Shown: positions 16,365 to 26,760 of the stretch, piece by piece | How the letters are laid out: every line of letters starts with the position of its first letter | How positions within the stretch are numbered: the stretch's first letter is position 1 | Assembly (NCBI GenBank): GCA_965228625.1 | Contig: OZ245829.1 | Coordinates: forward strand, 4,856,362-4,920,361 | Length of the DNA: 64,000 bases | From: UBA2767 sp965228625 | Lineage (GTDB): Bacteria > Pseudomonadota > Alphaproteobacteria > Rhizobiales > Methyloligellaceae | Direction: 5' to 3' | Program-made: the position numbers and the translations under genes | Notes under the pieces: generated by a model | The model's input: the letters and a program-made list of their open reading frames with translations, nothing else | Database searches by the model: none | Told to the model about the DNA's origin: nothing

Positions 16365-17417
16365 TCATTTCGCCATGTTCTCCATATTGAGAGAGGCGTG
16401 GAACTTTTCAATATCGCCAGTCAGTCGATCCACAAGGCCACTCTGCGCCATGTCGTAGCCGAGATCGATCGCGCTCGCAAACCCCGTCGCGTCGGTTCCG
16501 CCGTGACTCTTGATAACTATTCCGTTGAGTCCGAGGAAAACACCACCGTTGAGTTGCCGCGGATCCATCTTTTCCTTAAGCGCCTTGAACGCTCCGCTGG
16601 CCAGAACCGCGCCGACGCGCGCCATAGGCGAACGGCTCATGGCGGCGCGCAGATAGGCCGCGATCTGACGGGCCGTGCCTTCCGCAGTCTTCAGCGCAAT
16701 ATTGCCGGAAAATCCTTCCGTAACAACCACATCGACCGCCCCCTGGCCGACATCGTCGCCCTCGATGAAGCCGTGATAGTCGAAAGGCGGGTCGCACTCG
16801 CGCAAGGCCGTTCCCGCCTTGCGCACCTCCTCCAGACCCTTGATTTCCTCAACGCCGATATTGAGCAATCCGACGGTCGGACGTTCCTGCGAGAACAGCG
16901 CCCGCGCCATGGCTGATCCCATCATGGCGAAATCCACAAGCTGACGGGCATCGGCGCCGACATTCGCACCGACGTCCAGTACGATGCATTCCGCGTCGAC
17001 CGTCGGCCAGATGGCGGCTATGGCCGGACGCTCGATCTCGGGCAGCGTTTTCAGGCAGAATTTCGACATTGCCATCAGGGCGCCGGTGTTGCCCGCGGAG
17101 ATGACCGCGCCCGCCTCGCCATCACGGACGGCCTCGATGGCCTTCCACATGCTGCTTTTCCAGCGCCCCTGGCGTAACGCCTGGCTGGGCTTGGCATCCA
17201 TGGAGATGGCCACGTCGGTATGTACGATCTCGGCTTTGGTCGCGAGATTGCTGTATTTGGAGAGCTGCTCGCCGATCAGTGCTTCGTCGCCGAACAGGAT
17301 GTATCGGATGTCCGGATGACGTACCAGCGACAGCTCGGCACCGGGGATGACCACTTCGGCTCCATGATCCCCACCCATGACATCGAGCGATATGGTGTTT
17401 GAAACCGCCAATTGCAC
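16365..17417 (-). CDS. plsX: Phosphate acyltransferase PlsX
   Basis: This 350-residue enzyme converts acyl-ACP to acyl-phosphate, the acyl donor for PlsY in phospholipid synthesis. Diagnostic segments are ISLDVMGGDHG at the start, VISAGNTGALMAMS, VLDVGANVGADARQL, MGSAMARA and VTEGFSGNIALKTAEGTA. The start is a GTG at 17417, although internal in-frame starts exist a few codons later. The stop codon is followed directly by one possible fabH start, so translational coupling is likely. In many bacteria rpmF (ribosomal protein L32) lies between the DUF177 gene and plsX; here the 131-bp gap has no room for a credible rpmF. Confidence 0.95.
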   Translation of the reverse strand: MQLAVSNTISLDVMGGDHGAEVVIPGAELSLVRHPDIRYILFGDEALIGEQLSKYSNLATKAEIVHTDVAISMDAKPSQALRQGRWKSSMWKAIEAVRDGEAGAVISAGNTGALMAMSKFCLKTLPEIERPAIAAIWPTVDAECIVLDVGANVGADARQLVDFAMMGSAMARALFSQERPTVGLLNIGVEEIKGLEEVRKAGTALRECDPPFDYHGFIEGDDVGQGAVDVVVTEGFSGNIALKTAEGTARQIAAYLRAAMSRSPMARVGAVLASGAFKALKEKMDPRQLNGGVFLGLNGIVIKSHGGTDATGFASAIDLGYDMAQSGLVDRLTGDIEKFHASLNMENMAK

Positions 17418-17548
17418 AACCAGGCTTTAGGCAAGCGATAAGGCGTGCGAATCCGTTCGCTGCCCGCCCCCCTTGCGCGTAAAAGACGCCCCGAAAATAG
17501 CGGATTGGCTTGTTGAAACAACCGGAAACTGCGTTTTTCCGGTGTTGT

Positions 17549-18142
17549 CTAGCTTAAACCCGGATCGTTGCGGCGCAGCATAACATCCAGATTTGCAAAG
17601 GGTTTATTCCCTTCCTGACTGTCATCTTCTTTGGCGTTTTCCGCCCAGGAGAACTCCGCGCCCGGTTTGCGCGGGTACGGATCAATTGCCGACGCAAGCA
17701 CTTCGTAGGCGACCTGTCCGACATCGATCAGACCGGTCTCGGGAAGCGGTTCCGGGCCGTCCAGCGGCACGTCCGCGTCTTCCGGGCCTTCGCCTGCCTC
17801 CAGTTGCTCTACTTCGTCCAGCGGCCAGAACTCGACCTCGAATGCTTCCTCGATCCGGCTCTTGACCGGCTCGAGCGTGACGACGCAGTTTTGAACGAGG
17901 TCCGCCGTCAGCCGCCCCGAAAGCTTGAAGCGCCTCAAGCCGCAACTGATCAGCCGGAAGTCCACGTCAAATGACGACAGCTCGACCAGGCCGAGCAGTT
18001 CGGCGACGGACGCGCGCTGCCGGGGCGTCGCTTCAATGGAGTCCGTGATGCCGGCGGCAGGGACTTCCGTTGCCTTGTATGTACGCGAGAACGTGTCTTC
18101 GTGTTCCGCATGTACGGTCTGTTCGACGGTCATAGTCATCAT
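17549..18142 (-). CDS. DUF177 (YceD-family) protein
   Basis: This 197-residue cytosolic protein belongs to the DUF177/YceD family. Its conserved core is ELSSFDVDFRLISCGLRRFKLSGRL, then NCVVTLEPVKSRIEEAFEVEFWP and the acidic GLIDVGQVAYEVLASAIDPYPRKPGAEF. Members are linked to 23S rRNA accumulation in plants and some bacteria, and usually sit beside rpmF-plsX-fabH as here. The C-terminal ENAKEDDSQEGNKPFANL is the usual ending. Its ATG overlaps the stop of the CBP3 chaperone gene by 4 bp (ATGA), so the two are probably co-translated. Confidence 0.88.
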   Translation of the reverse strand: MMTMTVEQTVHAEHEDTFSRTYKATEVPAAGITDSIEATPRQRASVAELLGLVELSSFDVDFRLISCGLRRFKLSGRLTADLVQNCVVTLEPVKSRIEEAFEVEFWPLDEVEQLEAGEGPEDADVPLDGPEPLPETGLIDVGQVAYEVLASAIDPYPRKPGAEFSWAENAKEDDSQEGNKPFANLDVMLRRNDPGLS

Positions 18143-18675
18143 CCCTTTTGTGCGCCGAAGCGCTCATGAACCGAGCTCAGCTTGCCGAGCGGTGTACCCG
18201 ACAGTTCCTGCATCAGATTCCAAGCGTAATCGGAGAGCATTGCGGCATGCCGTTCTGCTGATTCGTCATCATGATAGACGATTTGTTTGAATTCTTTTGA
18301 CAGGTCACTCCTGTCATCAGCCTTGAGGGCGCTTCCATATTGCGTCATGCGCTCGTGATAGACGCCCGCCAGGTTGCGCATCTTCTTGGGCACGACCATG
18401 TCGCCCACGCCCAATTCACGGGATGTGGTATCGAGATCGGCGAAAAACAAATCGACGACCTCCTGCGCCAGCGGTCGCGCGTCCTCTTCGTCATTTTGGA
18501 TGCGGCCCACGAACAGGAACACGTGCAGCATGAGGACCTCAAACCGCGCCTCGAGAGTGTCGGGAACCGCCAGTTCGGTGTAAAGCGCCGGCGACCGCGA
18601 CAGCGTCACAATGGAGCCATAAATATCGTGCGCATTCCGCTTGCGTTTTGCGCGTCTGGACAGCCAGTTTAACAT
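18139..18675 (-). CDS. Ubiquinol-cytochrome c chaperone (CBP3 family)
   Basis: This 178-residue protein matches the CBP3/UQCC1-like chaperone family that helps assemble cytochrome b of the bc1 complex. The N-terminus MLNWLSRRAKRKRNAHDIYGSIVT, the segment ARFEVLMLHVFLFVGRI, and the acidic FFADLDTTSRELGVGDMVVPKKM are characteristic. The open frame extends to 18879, but the extra N-terminal residues are not family-like, so I use the ATG at 18675. It is divergent from bamE and overlaps the DUF177 start by 4 bp. It is probably peripheral to the inner membrane. The bc1 genes themselves are not in the window. Confidence 0.85.
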   Translation of the reverse strand: MLNWLSRRAKRKRNAHDIYGSIVTLSRSPALYTELAVPDTLEARFEVLMLHVFLFVGRIQNDEEDARPLAQEVVDLFFADLDTTSRELGVGDMVVPKKMRNLAGVYHERMTQYGSALKADDRSDLSKEFKQIVYHDDESAERHAAMLSDYAWNLMQELSGTPLGKLSSVHERFGAQKG

Positions 18676-18829
18676 GCCGGGAAGATGATACTCCCTAACC
18701 GAGCTTCTTAAACGTTGTCCGCAGCGAAGAATCGCCGCGTTATTGACCGATTGCCGCAAAATGATCCAATCGCAATTGTATGGCAATGCGAGGTTAGGGG
18801 TCCGGGAGCCCAGGGGCGCACGAGCTGAA

Positions 18830-19321
18830 ATGGAACATTTGCACATATCCGAAGGGCCGAAGCGCAAGCGCGCGCGCATTGCCGTGCTGTTTGCCGCAGC
18901 ATTGCTGGTCTCAGGCTGCGCCGGTCAGATCGACCGCCACGGACACCTTTTCACGGACGTTGACCTTGAGCAGATCCAACCCGGCATGTCGCAGGATCAG
19001 GTACGCCTGACACTGGGTACGCCCACGACGACCGGTACTATGGACGGCAGGGTGTTTTACTACATTTCCAGCACCCGCAAGACATTGCCCATGGGTCGCC
19101 CCAAGGTCGTCGACCGCAAGATCGTCGCCGTCTATTTCGACCAGAACCAGACCGTCAGGGAAGTCGGCCATTTCGGGCTCAAGGACGGCCGGGTGATCGA
19201 CTTCGCCAGTGGCGAAACACCGACCTACGGCAAGAAGCTGACCGCACTCGAACAGCTCTTCGGTAATATCGCGAACCGCCGGTCCCTGATACAGAACGCG
19301 GACCCGGGCCCGGGCTACTGA
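18830..19321 (+). CDS. bamE: Outer-membrane assembly lipoprotein BamE
   Basis: This 163-residue lipoprotein has a signal peptide with lipobox LLVSGC (Cys near residue 28). The SmpA/OmlA (BamE) domain is visible as LEQIQPGMSQDQVRLTLGTPTTTG then GRVFYYISSTRK and VVAVYF-type strands. It is part of the BAM complex that inserts beta-barrel proteins in the outer membrane. The ATG at 18830 is preferred over an upstream in-frame start at 18743 because the lipoprotein signal begins there. The protein is longer than E. coli BamE (113), with a C-terminal extension typical of alphaproteobacteria. A strong hairpin terminator follows the stop by 15 bp. Confidence 0.92.
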   Translation: MEHLHISEGPKRKRARIAVLFAAALLVSGCAGQIDRHGHLFTDVDLEQIQPGMSQDQVRLTLGTPTTTGTMDGRVFYYISSTRKTLPMGRPKVVDRKIVAVYFDQNQTVREVGHFGLKDGRVIDFASGETPTYGKKLTALEQLFGNIANRRSLIQNADPGPGY

Positions 19322-19335
19322 TCAAAGTTCACGAA

Positions 19336-19364
19336 AAAAGGCCCCGCTCCCGGCGGGGCCTTTT
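19336..19364. terminator. Bidirectional intrinsic terminator between bamE and hppA
   Basis: GGCCCCGC at 19340-19347 and GCGGGGCC at 19353-19360 form a perfect 8-bp GC stem with a 5-base loop. It is flanked by AAAA at 19336-19339 and TTTT at 19361-19364, so it can end transcription from both convergent genes. Confidence 0.93.
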
Positions 19365-19392
19365 CTCTTTGCGTCACCAAAATGCGTCGCGG

Positions 19393-21525
<2,133 letters not shown>

Positions 21526-21729
21526 AATGACCGTCCCTGTTCTGGATAGGTTCGATAGCCGCGGGAAAGTATTGCGGGATAGGTTTAGCGACGTTTGAAC
21601 TTGCGCCGAATGGAATTCCCCCAAGCCCGGCCCGCACCGAAAGCCGCGCGGAACATGCCAAAATTGAGTGTGCAACGCAACATTTGAGGCCACGACTTTG
21701 GTCGGACCGGGAAAAGGTGTTTCGCTCCG

Positions 21730-22968
21730 TCAGGAACGGTTCGACATTGGTCCCCAACGCGCCTCGCGCAGGCTCAGCATCAGGACCAGCCCGGCCGCCA
21801 GCACGACAAACGGCAGATAGGAGATCGTGACCGTTTCCCAGCCCGTCTCGTGGAGCAGTTTTCCGGAGAAGAACGAGGCGAATGCGAGCAGGCCGAACAC
21901 CATGAATTCATTGACCGCCTGCACCTTGTTGCGCTCCTCGGGCCGGTGGCAATCGGTCACCATCGTGGTCGAGCCGATGTAGCCCAGGTTCCAGCCGACG
22001 CCGAGCAGGATCATCGCGAGATTGAAATGCCACAGGGAAATTCCGGCGTGCGCGACGAGCCCGGCAGCCGCAAGGAGCAGCAGCCCGGCCAGAACCACGT
22101 GCTCACGCCCGAACCGGTCGATCAGCCTGCCGGTCACGAAACTCGGCGCAAACATCGCCAGCACGTGCCACTGGATGGCCCAGGCGGCCGAATCAACCGA
22201 ATGATTGCACGCGACCATCGCCAACGGCGTCGCCGTCATCAGATAGGTCATCGAGCCATAGCTCACCATTCCGCTGAAGATGGCGATGCGGAGTTTCGGC
22301 TGCTTGAGGATTTCACGCAGCGGCCGCGGCGGCGTTCCATCAGGTGCGGCCCTCGGAGCTTTCGGGATGTTCACCAGCGACAGGACCGCGATCGCGAGCA
22401 GTGATGCGGCGGCGGAGGCGACGAACACGCCCGCGAACGTAACCGGCGCCAGCGCATCCTTGGTGTAGATCACGAGTTGCGGACCGACGATGGCCGCCAA
22501 CAGCCCACCGGCGAGGACCCAGGAAATGGCGCGCGGACGGAAAGCCGCGCTGGCGGTGTCCGTCGCGGCGAACCGGTAATACTGCGCGGAGGCCTGATAG
22601 GCGCCGGCAAGAAAAATGGCGAAACAGAACAGCCAGAATGAGCGATCGTAGATGGCATAGGTGGCAATGATCGAACTCAGCGCTCCGAGGGCCGCGCCAA
22701 GCTGAAACCCGATGCGGCGACCCACCTGCCGCATGAACATGGACGCAGGCACCGTGGTAACGAGCGAGCCGAGAACCAGAGCGGTAATTGGCAAGGTCGC
22801 CAGCGACTTGTCGTCGGCCAGCACATGTCCGACCAACCCGGTCACCGTGGCCTGGATCGACGCCGCGATGAAAAACAGCCCCTGCGCGAGCGAGAGGATC
22901 AGCGCGTTGCGTCGCGCCCGTCCGTCGTCACTGACGGGTTGGTTGGAGATTGCCTCGGAGGTGGTCAT
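21730..22968 (-). CDS. MFS transporter
   Basis: This 412-residue major facilitator superfamily permease shows about twelve hydrophobic helices. The loop after helix 2 reads RQVGRRIGFQLGA and the equivalent loop in the second half reads RLIDRFGREHVVLAG, both typical of the family. The open frame begins at 23151, but the ATG at 22968 (MTTSEAISNQPVSDDG) leaves a short cytoplasmic tail, which is normal. The substrate is unknown. It lies 46 bp downstream of thiL on the same strand, so it may be the last gene of the riboflavin/thiamine operon; export or uptake of a vitamin-related compound would be speculation. Confidence 0.88.
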   Translation of the reverse strand: MTTSEAISNQPVSDDGRARRNALILSLAQGLFFIAASIQATVTGLVGHVLADDKSLATLPITALVLGSLVTTVPASMFMRQVGRRIGFQLGAALGALSSIIATYAIYDRSFWLFCFAIFLAGAYQASAQYYRFAATDTASAAFRPRAISWVLAGGLLAAIVGPQLVIYTKDALAPVTFAGVFVASAAASLLAIAVLSLVNIPKAPRAAPDGTPPRPLREILKQPKLRIAIFSGMVSYGSMTYLMTATPLAMVACNHSVDSAAWAIQWHVLAMFAPSFVTGRLIDRFGREHVVLAGLLLLAAAGLVAHAGISLWHFNLAMILLGVGWNLGYIGSTTMVTDCHRPEERNKVQAVNEFMVFGLLAFASFFSGKLLHETGWETVTISYLPFVVLAAGLVLMLSLREARWGPMSNRS

Positions 22969-23014
22969 AGCGCGCGGTTTATGCGCGCTCCGTGATCGGA
23001 AGACAAACGAAGAA

Positions 23015-24016
23015 TCAGAAATGGGCGAAACTTTTCGTTCCCAGAGCCAGGGACGTCCCGTCGGCGTCACGAACGTGAACGCCCTCGCCGGCCGGGACGA
23101 TCCGTCCGATCCGCGAGACCGGCACACCTGCACTCTCGCAATCCTCTTCAAACGCCGCCGAAGCGCTTTCAGGAACCGTCAGCAGGATTTCGTAGTCGTC
23201 GCCCCCGGTGATGAGCGCACCCAGTATCTCGGGTTCCCGTTCGAGCCAATGTGCGGCGGCCTCCGAAACCGGAACCTTCTGCGCCTCGATGACCCCGCCG
23301 ACTTCGGATGCCGCACAGAGTTTGCCGAAGTCGCCCGCGAGCCCGTCGGAGACGTCCATCGCCGCGCTGGCATGGAGCCGGACCGGCTCGATGGCCGCCA
23401 GACGCGGGCCGGGCCGTTCGTACCTCCTGCGAAGAGAGGCGCGTTGCTCATCGGTGAGATCATCGGGTGCTGCTTCGGGCGACCGGCGCAGCTTCAGCCC
23501 GAGGACCGCATCGCCGATCGTGCCGGTCACATAGACCAAATCGCCCTCGCCCGCACCGGACCGACGCACCATTCGTCCGCTGGGCACAAATCCCGCCGCG
23601 GTGACGGACAGGGAAAGAGGTCCGGGCGTCCTGACCGTGTCGCCGCCGAGGAGCGTGCAGCCGAACGCCTTCTGCGCCTCGGACAATCCCGCGCGCGCAC
23701 CTTCTAACCAGGCCGTATCGGGAGCGCCCGGCAGGGCCAGCGACAGAAGATAGACCGCCGGCGGCGCGCCTTTTGCGCACAGATCCGAAACGTTCACGGC
23801 AAGTGCCTTGAACGCCACGTCCCGCGCATCGGAGTCCTGGAGAAAGTGGACACCGCTCACGACGACGTCCGTTGTCATGACGACATCCATGCCGTCAGGC
23901 GGCCTGACCAGGCCTGCATCGTCGCTCAGGTGGAAGGCGCCGGGAGTATCGGCTGCCAGCGGTGCGAAATATCGTTCGATGATGTCCGCTTCGCCTATGC
24001 GCGGCGTGTCACTCAT
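23015..24016 (-). CDS. thiL: Thiamine-monophosphate kinase
   Basis: This 333-residue cytosolic enzyme phosphorylates thiamine monophosphate to thiamine diphosphate. It begins GEADIIERYFAPLA and has TTDVVVSGVHFL, the Mg-binding segment FKALAVNVSDLCAKGAPP, LLGGDTV, AMDVSDGLAGDFGKLC and LITGGDDYEILLTVP. These are all signatures of the ThiL/PurM fold. Its start overlaps the nusB stop by 8 bp, as in many alphaproteobacteria, so it is co-transcribed with the riboflavin genes. No TPP riboswitch is visible upstream, which fits its position deep in an operon. Confidence 0.95.
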   Translation of the reverse strand: MSDTPRIGEADIIERYFAPLAADTPGAFHLSDDAGLVRPPDGMDVVMTTDVVVSGVHFLQDSDARDVAFKALAVNVSDLCAKGAPPAVYLLSLALPGAPDTAWLEGARAGLSEAQKAFGCTLLGGDTVRTPGPLSLSVTAAGFVPSGRMVRRSGAGEGDLVYVTGTIGDAVLGLKLRRSPEAAPDDLTDEQRASLRRRYERPGPRLAAIEPVRLHASAAMDVSDGLAGDFGKLCAASEVGGVIEAQKVPVSEAAAHWLEREPEILGALITGGDDYEILLTVPESASAAFEEDCESAGVPVSRIGRIVPAGEGVHVRDADGTSLALGTKSFAHF

Positions 24017-24518
24017 CGCTCTTTTGCTCGAACTCCTGCGGGCGGCGCGAGCGGGCCAGGTGATCGAGAATGCCGTTCACGACCTTGGGTTCCTCAGCAC
24101 CGAAATAGGCGTGCGCGATATCGACATATTCGTTGATCACGGCTTTCGCGGGAATATCGTCCCTGAGCGCGAGTTCGAACGCGGCGGAGCGCAGGATCGC
24201 GCGCAGGATGCTGTCGATCCGGGCGAGACGCCAGCCTTCGGCAAGATGTGCGTCGAGAACGGGGTCAATCGCCTGCTGCTCGCGAACCACGCCGAGCACG
24301 ATGTCCCTGAACAAGGTCGTATCCGCGTCCGGCGCGCCGATCGACTTCGCGATCTCGTCGAGACGGTGCTGCTCGAACTCGCTGACGACGTCGTTCGCGT
24401 CGATGCCGGTCATATCCATCTGGTAAAGCGCCTGCACCGCCGACAACCGCGCGGCGCTTCGCGTGGCGGAGCGCGGCGCGTCCGGCTGATCGACGCGATC
24501 CTCAGTCGGCGCGTTCAC
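24009..24518 (-). CDS. nusB: Transcription antitermination factor NusB
   Basis: This 169-residue RNA-binding protein is part of the rRNA antitermination complex. Conserved features are ARLSAVQALYQMDMTG near residue 24, DSILRAILRSAAFELALRDDIPAKAVINEYVDIAHAY split over the helical core, and PKVVNGILDHLA near the end. The N-terminus is about 15 residues longer than E. coli NusB, as is common in this class. It starts with GTG, and its start overlaps the ribH stop by 4 bp (GTGA); its 3' end overlaps thiL. Both overlaps suggest translational coupling. Confidence 0.95.
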   Translation of the reverse strand: MNAPTEDRVDQPDAPRSATRSAARLSAVQALYQMDMTGIDANDVVSEFEQHRLDEIAKSIGAPDADTTLFRDIVLGVVREQQAIDPVLDAHLAEGWRLARIDSILRAILRSAAFELALRDDIPAKAVINEYVDIAHAYFGAEEPKVVNGILDHLARSRRPQEFEQKSDE

Positions 24519-24982
24519 CGGCCCGACTTTCGCTCAAGGTCGCTCGCAAGCTCCATCAGTGCCGCGCACGCGCCCGCGGCCGCCGCACCCTTGTTTCCGC
24601 CGTCGACGCTCGCCCGGGCCCAGGCCTGTTCGCGATTGTCGACCGTGAGAATGCCGTTGCCGACGGCAATGCCATGCTCCACGCCGAATTCCATGATCCC
24701 GCGCGCGGATTCGTTCGCGACGATATCGTAGTGCGAGGTTTCCCCGCGAATGACACATCCCAGCGCAACGCATCCGTCGTGCCTTCCGTTGGGGCCGACC
24801 ATTTTCGCATTCAGCGCGATGCTCAGCGCGACCGGGACCTCGAGCGCGCCCGGTACCGCGACGCGCTCGAAACCGATGCCGCGCCGGCGCAGCTCTTCGG
24901 TGGCACCGCGGGCGAGTTCGTTGGCGATGTCGTCGTAGAAGCGCGCTTCAATGATCAGGACTGATTGCGCGAGTTTGGCCAT
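24515..24982 (-). CDS. ribH: 6,7-dimethyl-8-ribityllumazine synthase
   Basis: This 155-residue enzyme joins 5-amino-6-ribitylamino-uracil with dihydroxybutanone phosphate, the penultimate step of riboflavin synthesis. Typical segments are VLIIEARFYDDIANEL at the start, VPGALEVPVALSIAL, DGCVALGCVIRGETSHYDIVANESA with the conserved RGET-H, and VGNGILTVDNREQAWARA. The length matches the family. The enzyme is a cytosolic oligomer. It lies 8 bp after ribBX and overlaps nusB. Confidence 0.96.
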   Translation of the reverse strand: MAKLAQSVLIIEARFYDDIANELARGATEELRRRGIGFERVAVPGALEVPVALSIALNAKMVGPNGRHDGCVALGCVIRGETSHYDIVANESARGIMEFGVEHGIAVGNGILTVDNREQAWARASVDGGNKGAAAAGACAALMELASDLERKSGR

Positions 24983-24990
24983 GGAGATTC

Positions 24991-26139
24991 CTAGTCGAGA
25001 CGGCGGTAGTCGGCAATCTGCAGCCCGTAGCCTTCAAGCCCGACCACCTTTCTCTGCGGTGAATTGGTGAGGAGGATCATATCGCGCACGCCAAGATCGT
25101 GAAGGATCTGGGATCCGATGCCGACTTCGAGCAGGCGGTTCTTTTCGCTGTCGCGCCGTTCGTCCTCGCGGACCTCGTCGGACTTCAGCGAGTCCGTGAC
25201 GGCATGCGGCCAGATGTCCCGGATCAACACCAGAACGCCCCGGCCCTCCTCCGCGATCATCTGCATTGCCTTGTGAACGAGCGAGCCCTCGCACCCCTTT
25301 TCCGTGATGCCCAGAACATCGCTCAGCGTGCTGCAGGCGTGCACCCGAACCAGAACCGGGCCGCCCTTGGAAAGGTCCCCTTTGACAAGCGCGATATGTT
25401 CCTCGGACGGACCTTCCGTGGTGCGGTAGACGCGCATGGCGAAATCGCCGCCATAGCTGCTTTCGACCTGCGTTTCGGCAACGCAGCGCACGATGCTGTC
25501 GTGCTTGCGGCGGTAGGCGATGAGGTCGGCGATGGTCGCGACCTTGAGACCGTGCCGCTGCGCGAACGCAACCAGATCGGGCATCCGCGCCATCGTGCCG
25601 TCGTCATTCATGATCTCGCAGATCACGCCGGCCGGGTAGAGCCCGGCAAGACGCGCCAGGTCGACCGCGGCTTCGGTGTGTCCCGCGCGCATGAGCACGC
25701 CGCCCTCGCGCGCGATCAGCGGAAACACGTGGCCGGGCGTGGAGATATTCTCAGGTCCGCGTGTCGGGTCTATGGCGACGGCGATGGTCCGCGCCCGGTC
25801 ATGGGCTGAAATGCCGGTTGAAATGCCCTCGCGTGCTTCGATGGACACCGTAAAGGCGGTCTGGTGCCGGGACTCGTTGTTGTGGCGCGCCATCAAATCG
25901 AGATTGAGGTCGCTGGCGCGCGCGCCTGTGAGCGCAAGGCAGATCAGGCCGCGCCCATGCTTCGCCATGAAGTTGATGGCGTCAGGCGTGGCCATTTGCG
26001 CCGGTATCACGAGGTCGCCCTCGTTCTCGCGGTCTTCCGCGTCGACGAGGATGAACATGCGCCCGTTGCGCGCGTCATCCAGGACATCCTCGATGGACGA
26101 TAGGAAACTGGTGTCCTGCTCTTCCGCGGCGATACTCAC
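24991..26139 (-). CDS. ribB: 3,4-dihydroxy-2-butanone-4-phosphate synthase with degenerate GTP cyclohydrolase II domain (RibBX)
   Basis: The N-terminal ~205 residues form an intact RibB domain: ILVDAEDRENEGDLVIPAQ, FMAKHGRGLICLAL, STGISAHDRA, HVFPLIAREGGVLMRAGHTEAAVDLARLAG split over its core. It makes dihydroxybutanone phosphate from ribulose 5-phosphate. The C-terminal ~175 residues align with GTP cyclohydrolase II but have lost its zinc cysteines: the region reads RVHACSTLSDVLG and EKGCEGSLVHKA, and the RQEGRG loop is replaced by LIRDIWPH. It should therefore not open GTP. Such RibBX hybrids are known in proteobacteria, and a real ribA should be elsewhere. The start is GTG at 26139; it sits between ribE and ribH. 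Confidence 0.9.
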   Translation of the reverse strand: MSIAAEEQDTSFLSSIEDVLDDARNGRMFILVDAEDRENEGDLVIPAQMATPDAINFMAKHGRGLICLALTGARASDLNLDLMARHNNESRHQTAFTVSIEAREGISTGISAHDRARTIAVAIDPTRGPENISTPGHVFPLIAREGGVLMRAGHTEAAVDLARLAGLYPAGVICEIMNDDGTMARMPDLVAFAQRHGLKVATIADLIAYRRKHDSIVRCVAETQVESSYGGDFAMRVYRTTEGPSEEHIALVKGDLSKGGPVLVRVHACSTLSDVLGITEKGCEGSLVHKAMQMIAEEGRGVLVLIRDIWPHAVTDSLKSDEVREDERRDSEKNRLLEVGIGSQILHDLGVRDMILLTNSPQRKVVGLEGYGLQIADYRRLD

Positions 26140-26154
26140 AATCGACAGATCCTG

Positions 26155-26754
26155 CTAACGGTCACTTTCCGTGATCCTTGCCACATACCGGGCCAGAAGG
26201 TCTACTTCGACATTGATCCGATCACCCGCGGCAAGGTCGCCCCAGGTGGTGACCTGGAGCGTATGCGGGATCAGATTGACACCAAAACGTGACCCGTCAA
26301 CGTCGTTAACCGTAAGCGACACGCCGTTGAGCGCGACACTGCCCTTGGGTGCGATGAACCTGGCGAGATGATCTTCAACCTCGACGGCAAAGCGCATTGA
26401 GTCTCCGTCCGGCTCTCGCGAGACGATTGCCGCGATTCCGTCGACGTGTCCGGTGACGATGTGCCCGCCGAGTTCGCTGCTCGGCGTGAGCGAACGCTCG
26501 AGATTGACCCTCCGCCGGGAAGCCCAGGCGCCAAGAGTGGTCTTGGATAGCGTCTCGTTGGAGACATCGACGGCAAACACGCACTGGAAGTCGCCCTCGC
26601 CCGGTTTCACCTCGACGACCGTAAGGCAGCAACCATCGCAGGCGATGGATGCGCCGATGCTGTCCTGATCGAGGGCGTATCCGCACCCGAGCTCGAACCG
26701 TCCCTTTTCGGCGTGCCGTACGGATCCGATGTCTGTGACGAGGCCTGTGAACAT
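26155..26754 (-). CDS. ribE: Riboflavin synthase alpha subunit
   Basis: This 199-residue enzyme dismutates two lumazine molecules into riboflavin. It has two tandem lumazine-binding repeats: MFTGLVTDIGSVRHAE with SIACDGCCLTVVEV in the first, and GGHIVTGHVDGIAAIVSRE with VALNGVSLTVNDV in the second. The N-terminal MFTGLV is invariant in the family. It follows ribD after 6 bp and precedes ribBX after 15 bp, so all three are one transcript. The gene is called ribC in Bacillus-style naming in some genomes. Confidence 0.96.
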   Translation of the reverse strand: MFTGLVTDIGSVRHAEKGRFELGCGYALDQDSIGASIACDGCCLTVVEVKPGEGDFQCVFAVDVSNETLSKTTLGAWASRRRVNLERSLTPSSELGGHIVTGHVDGIAAIVSREPDGDSMRFAVEVEDHLARFIAPKGSVALNGVSLTVNDVDGSRFGVNLIPHTLQVTTWGDLAAGDRINVEVDLLARYVARITESDR

Positions 26755-26760
26755 CGAGGC

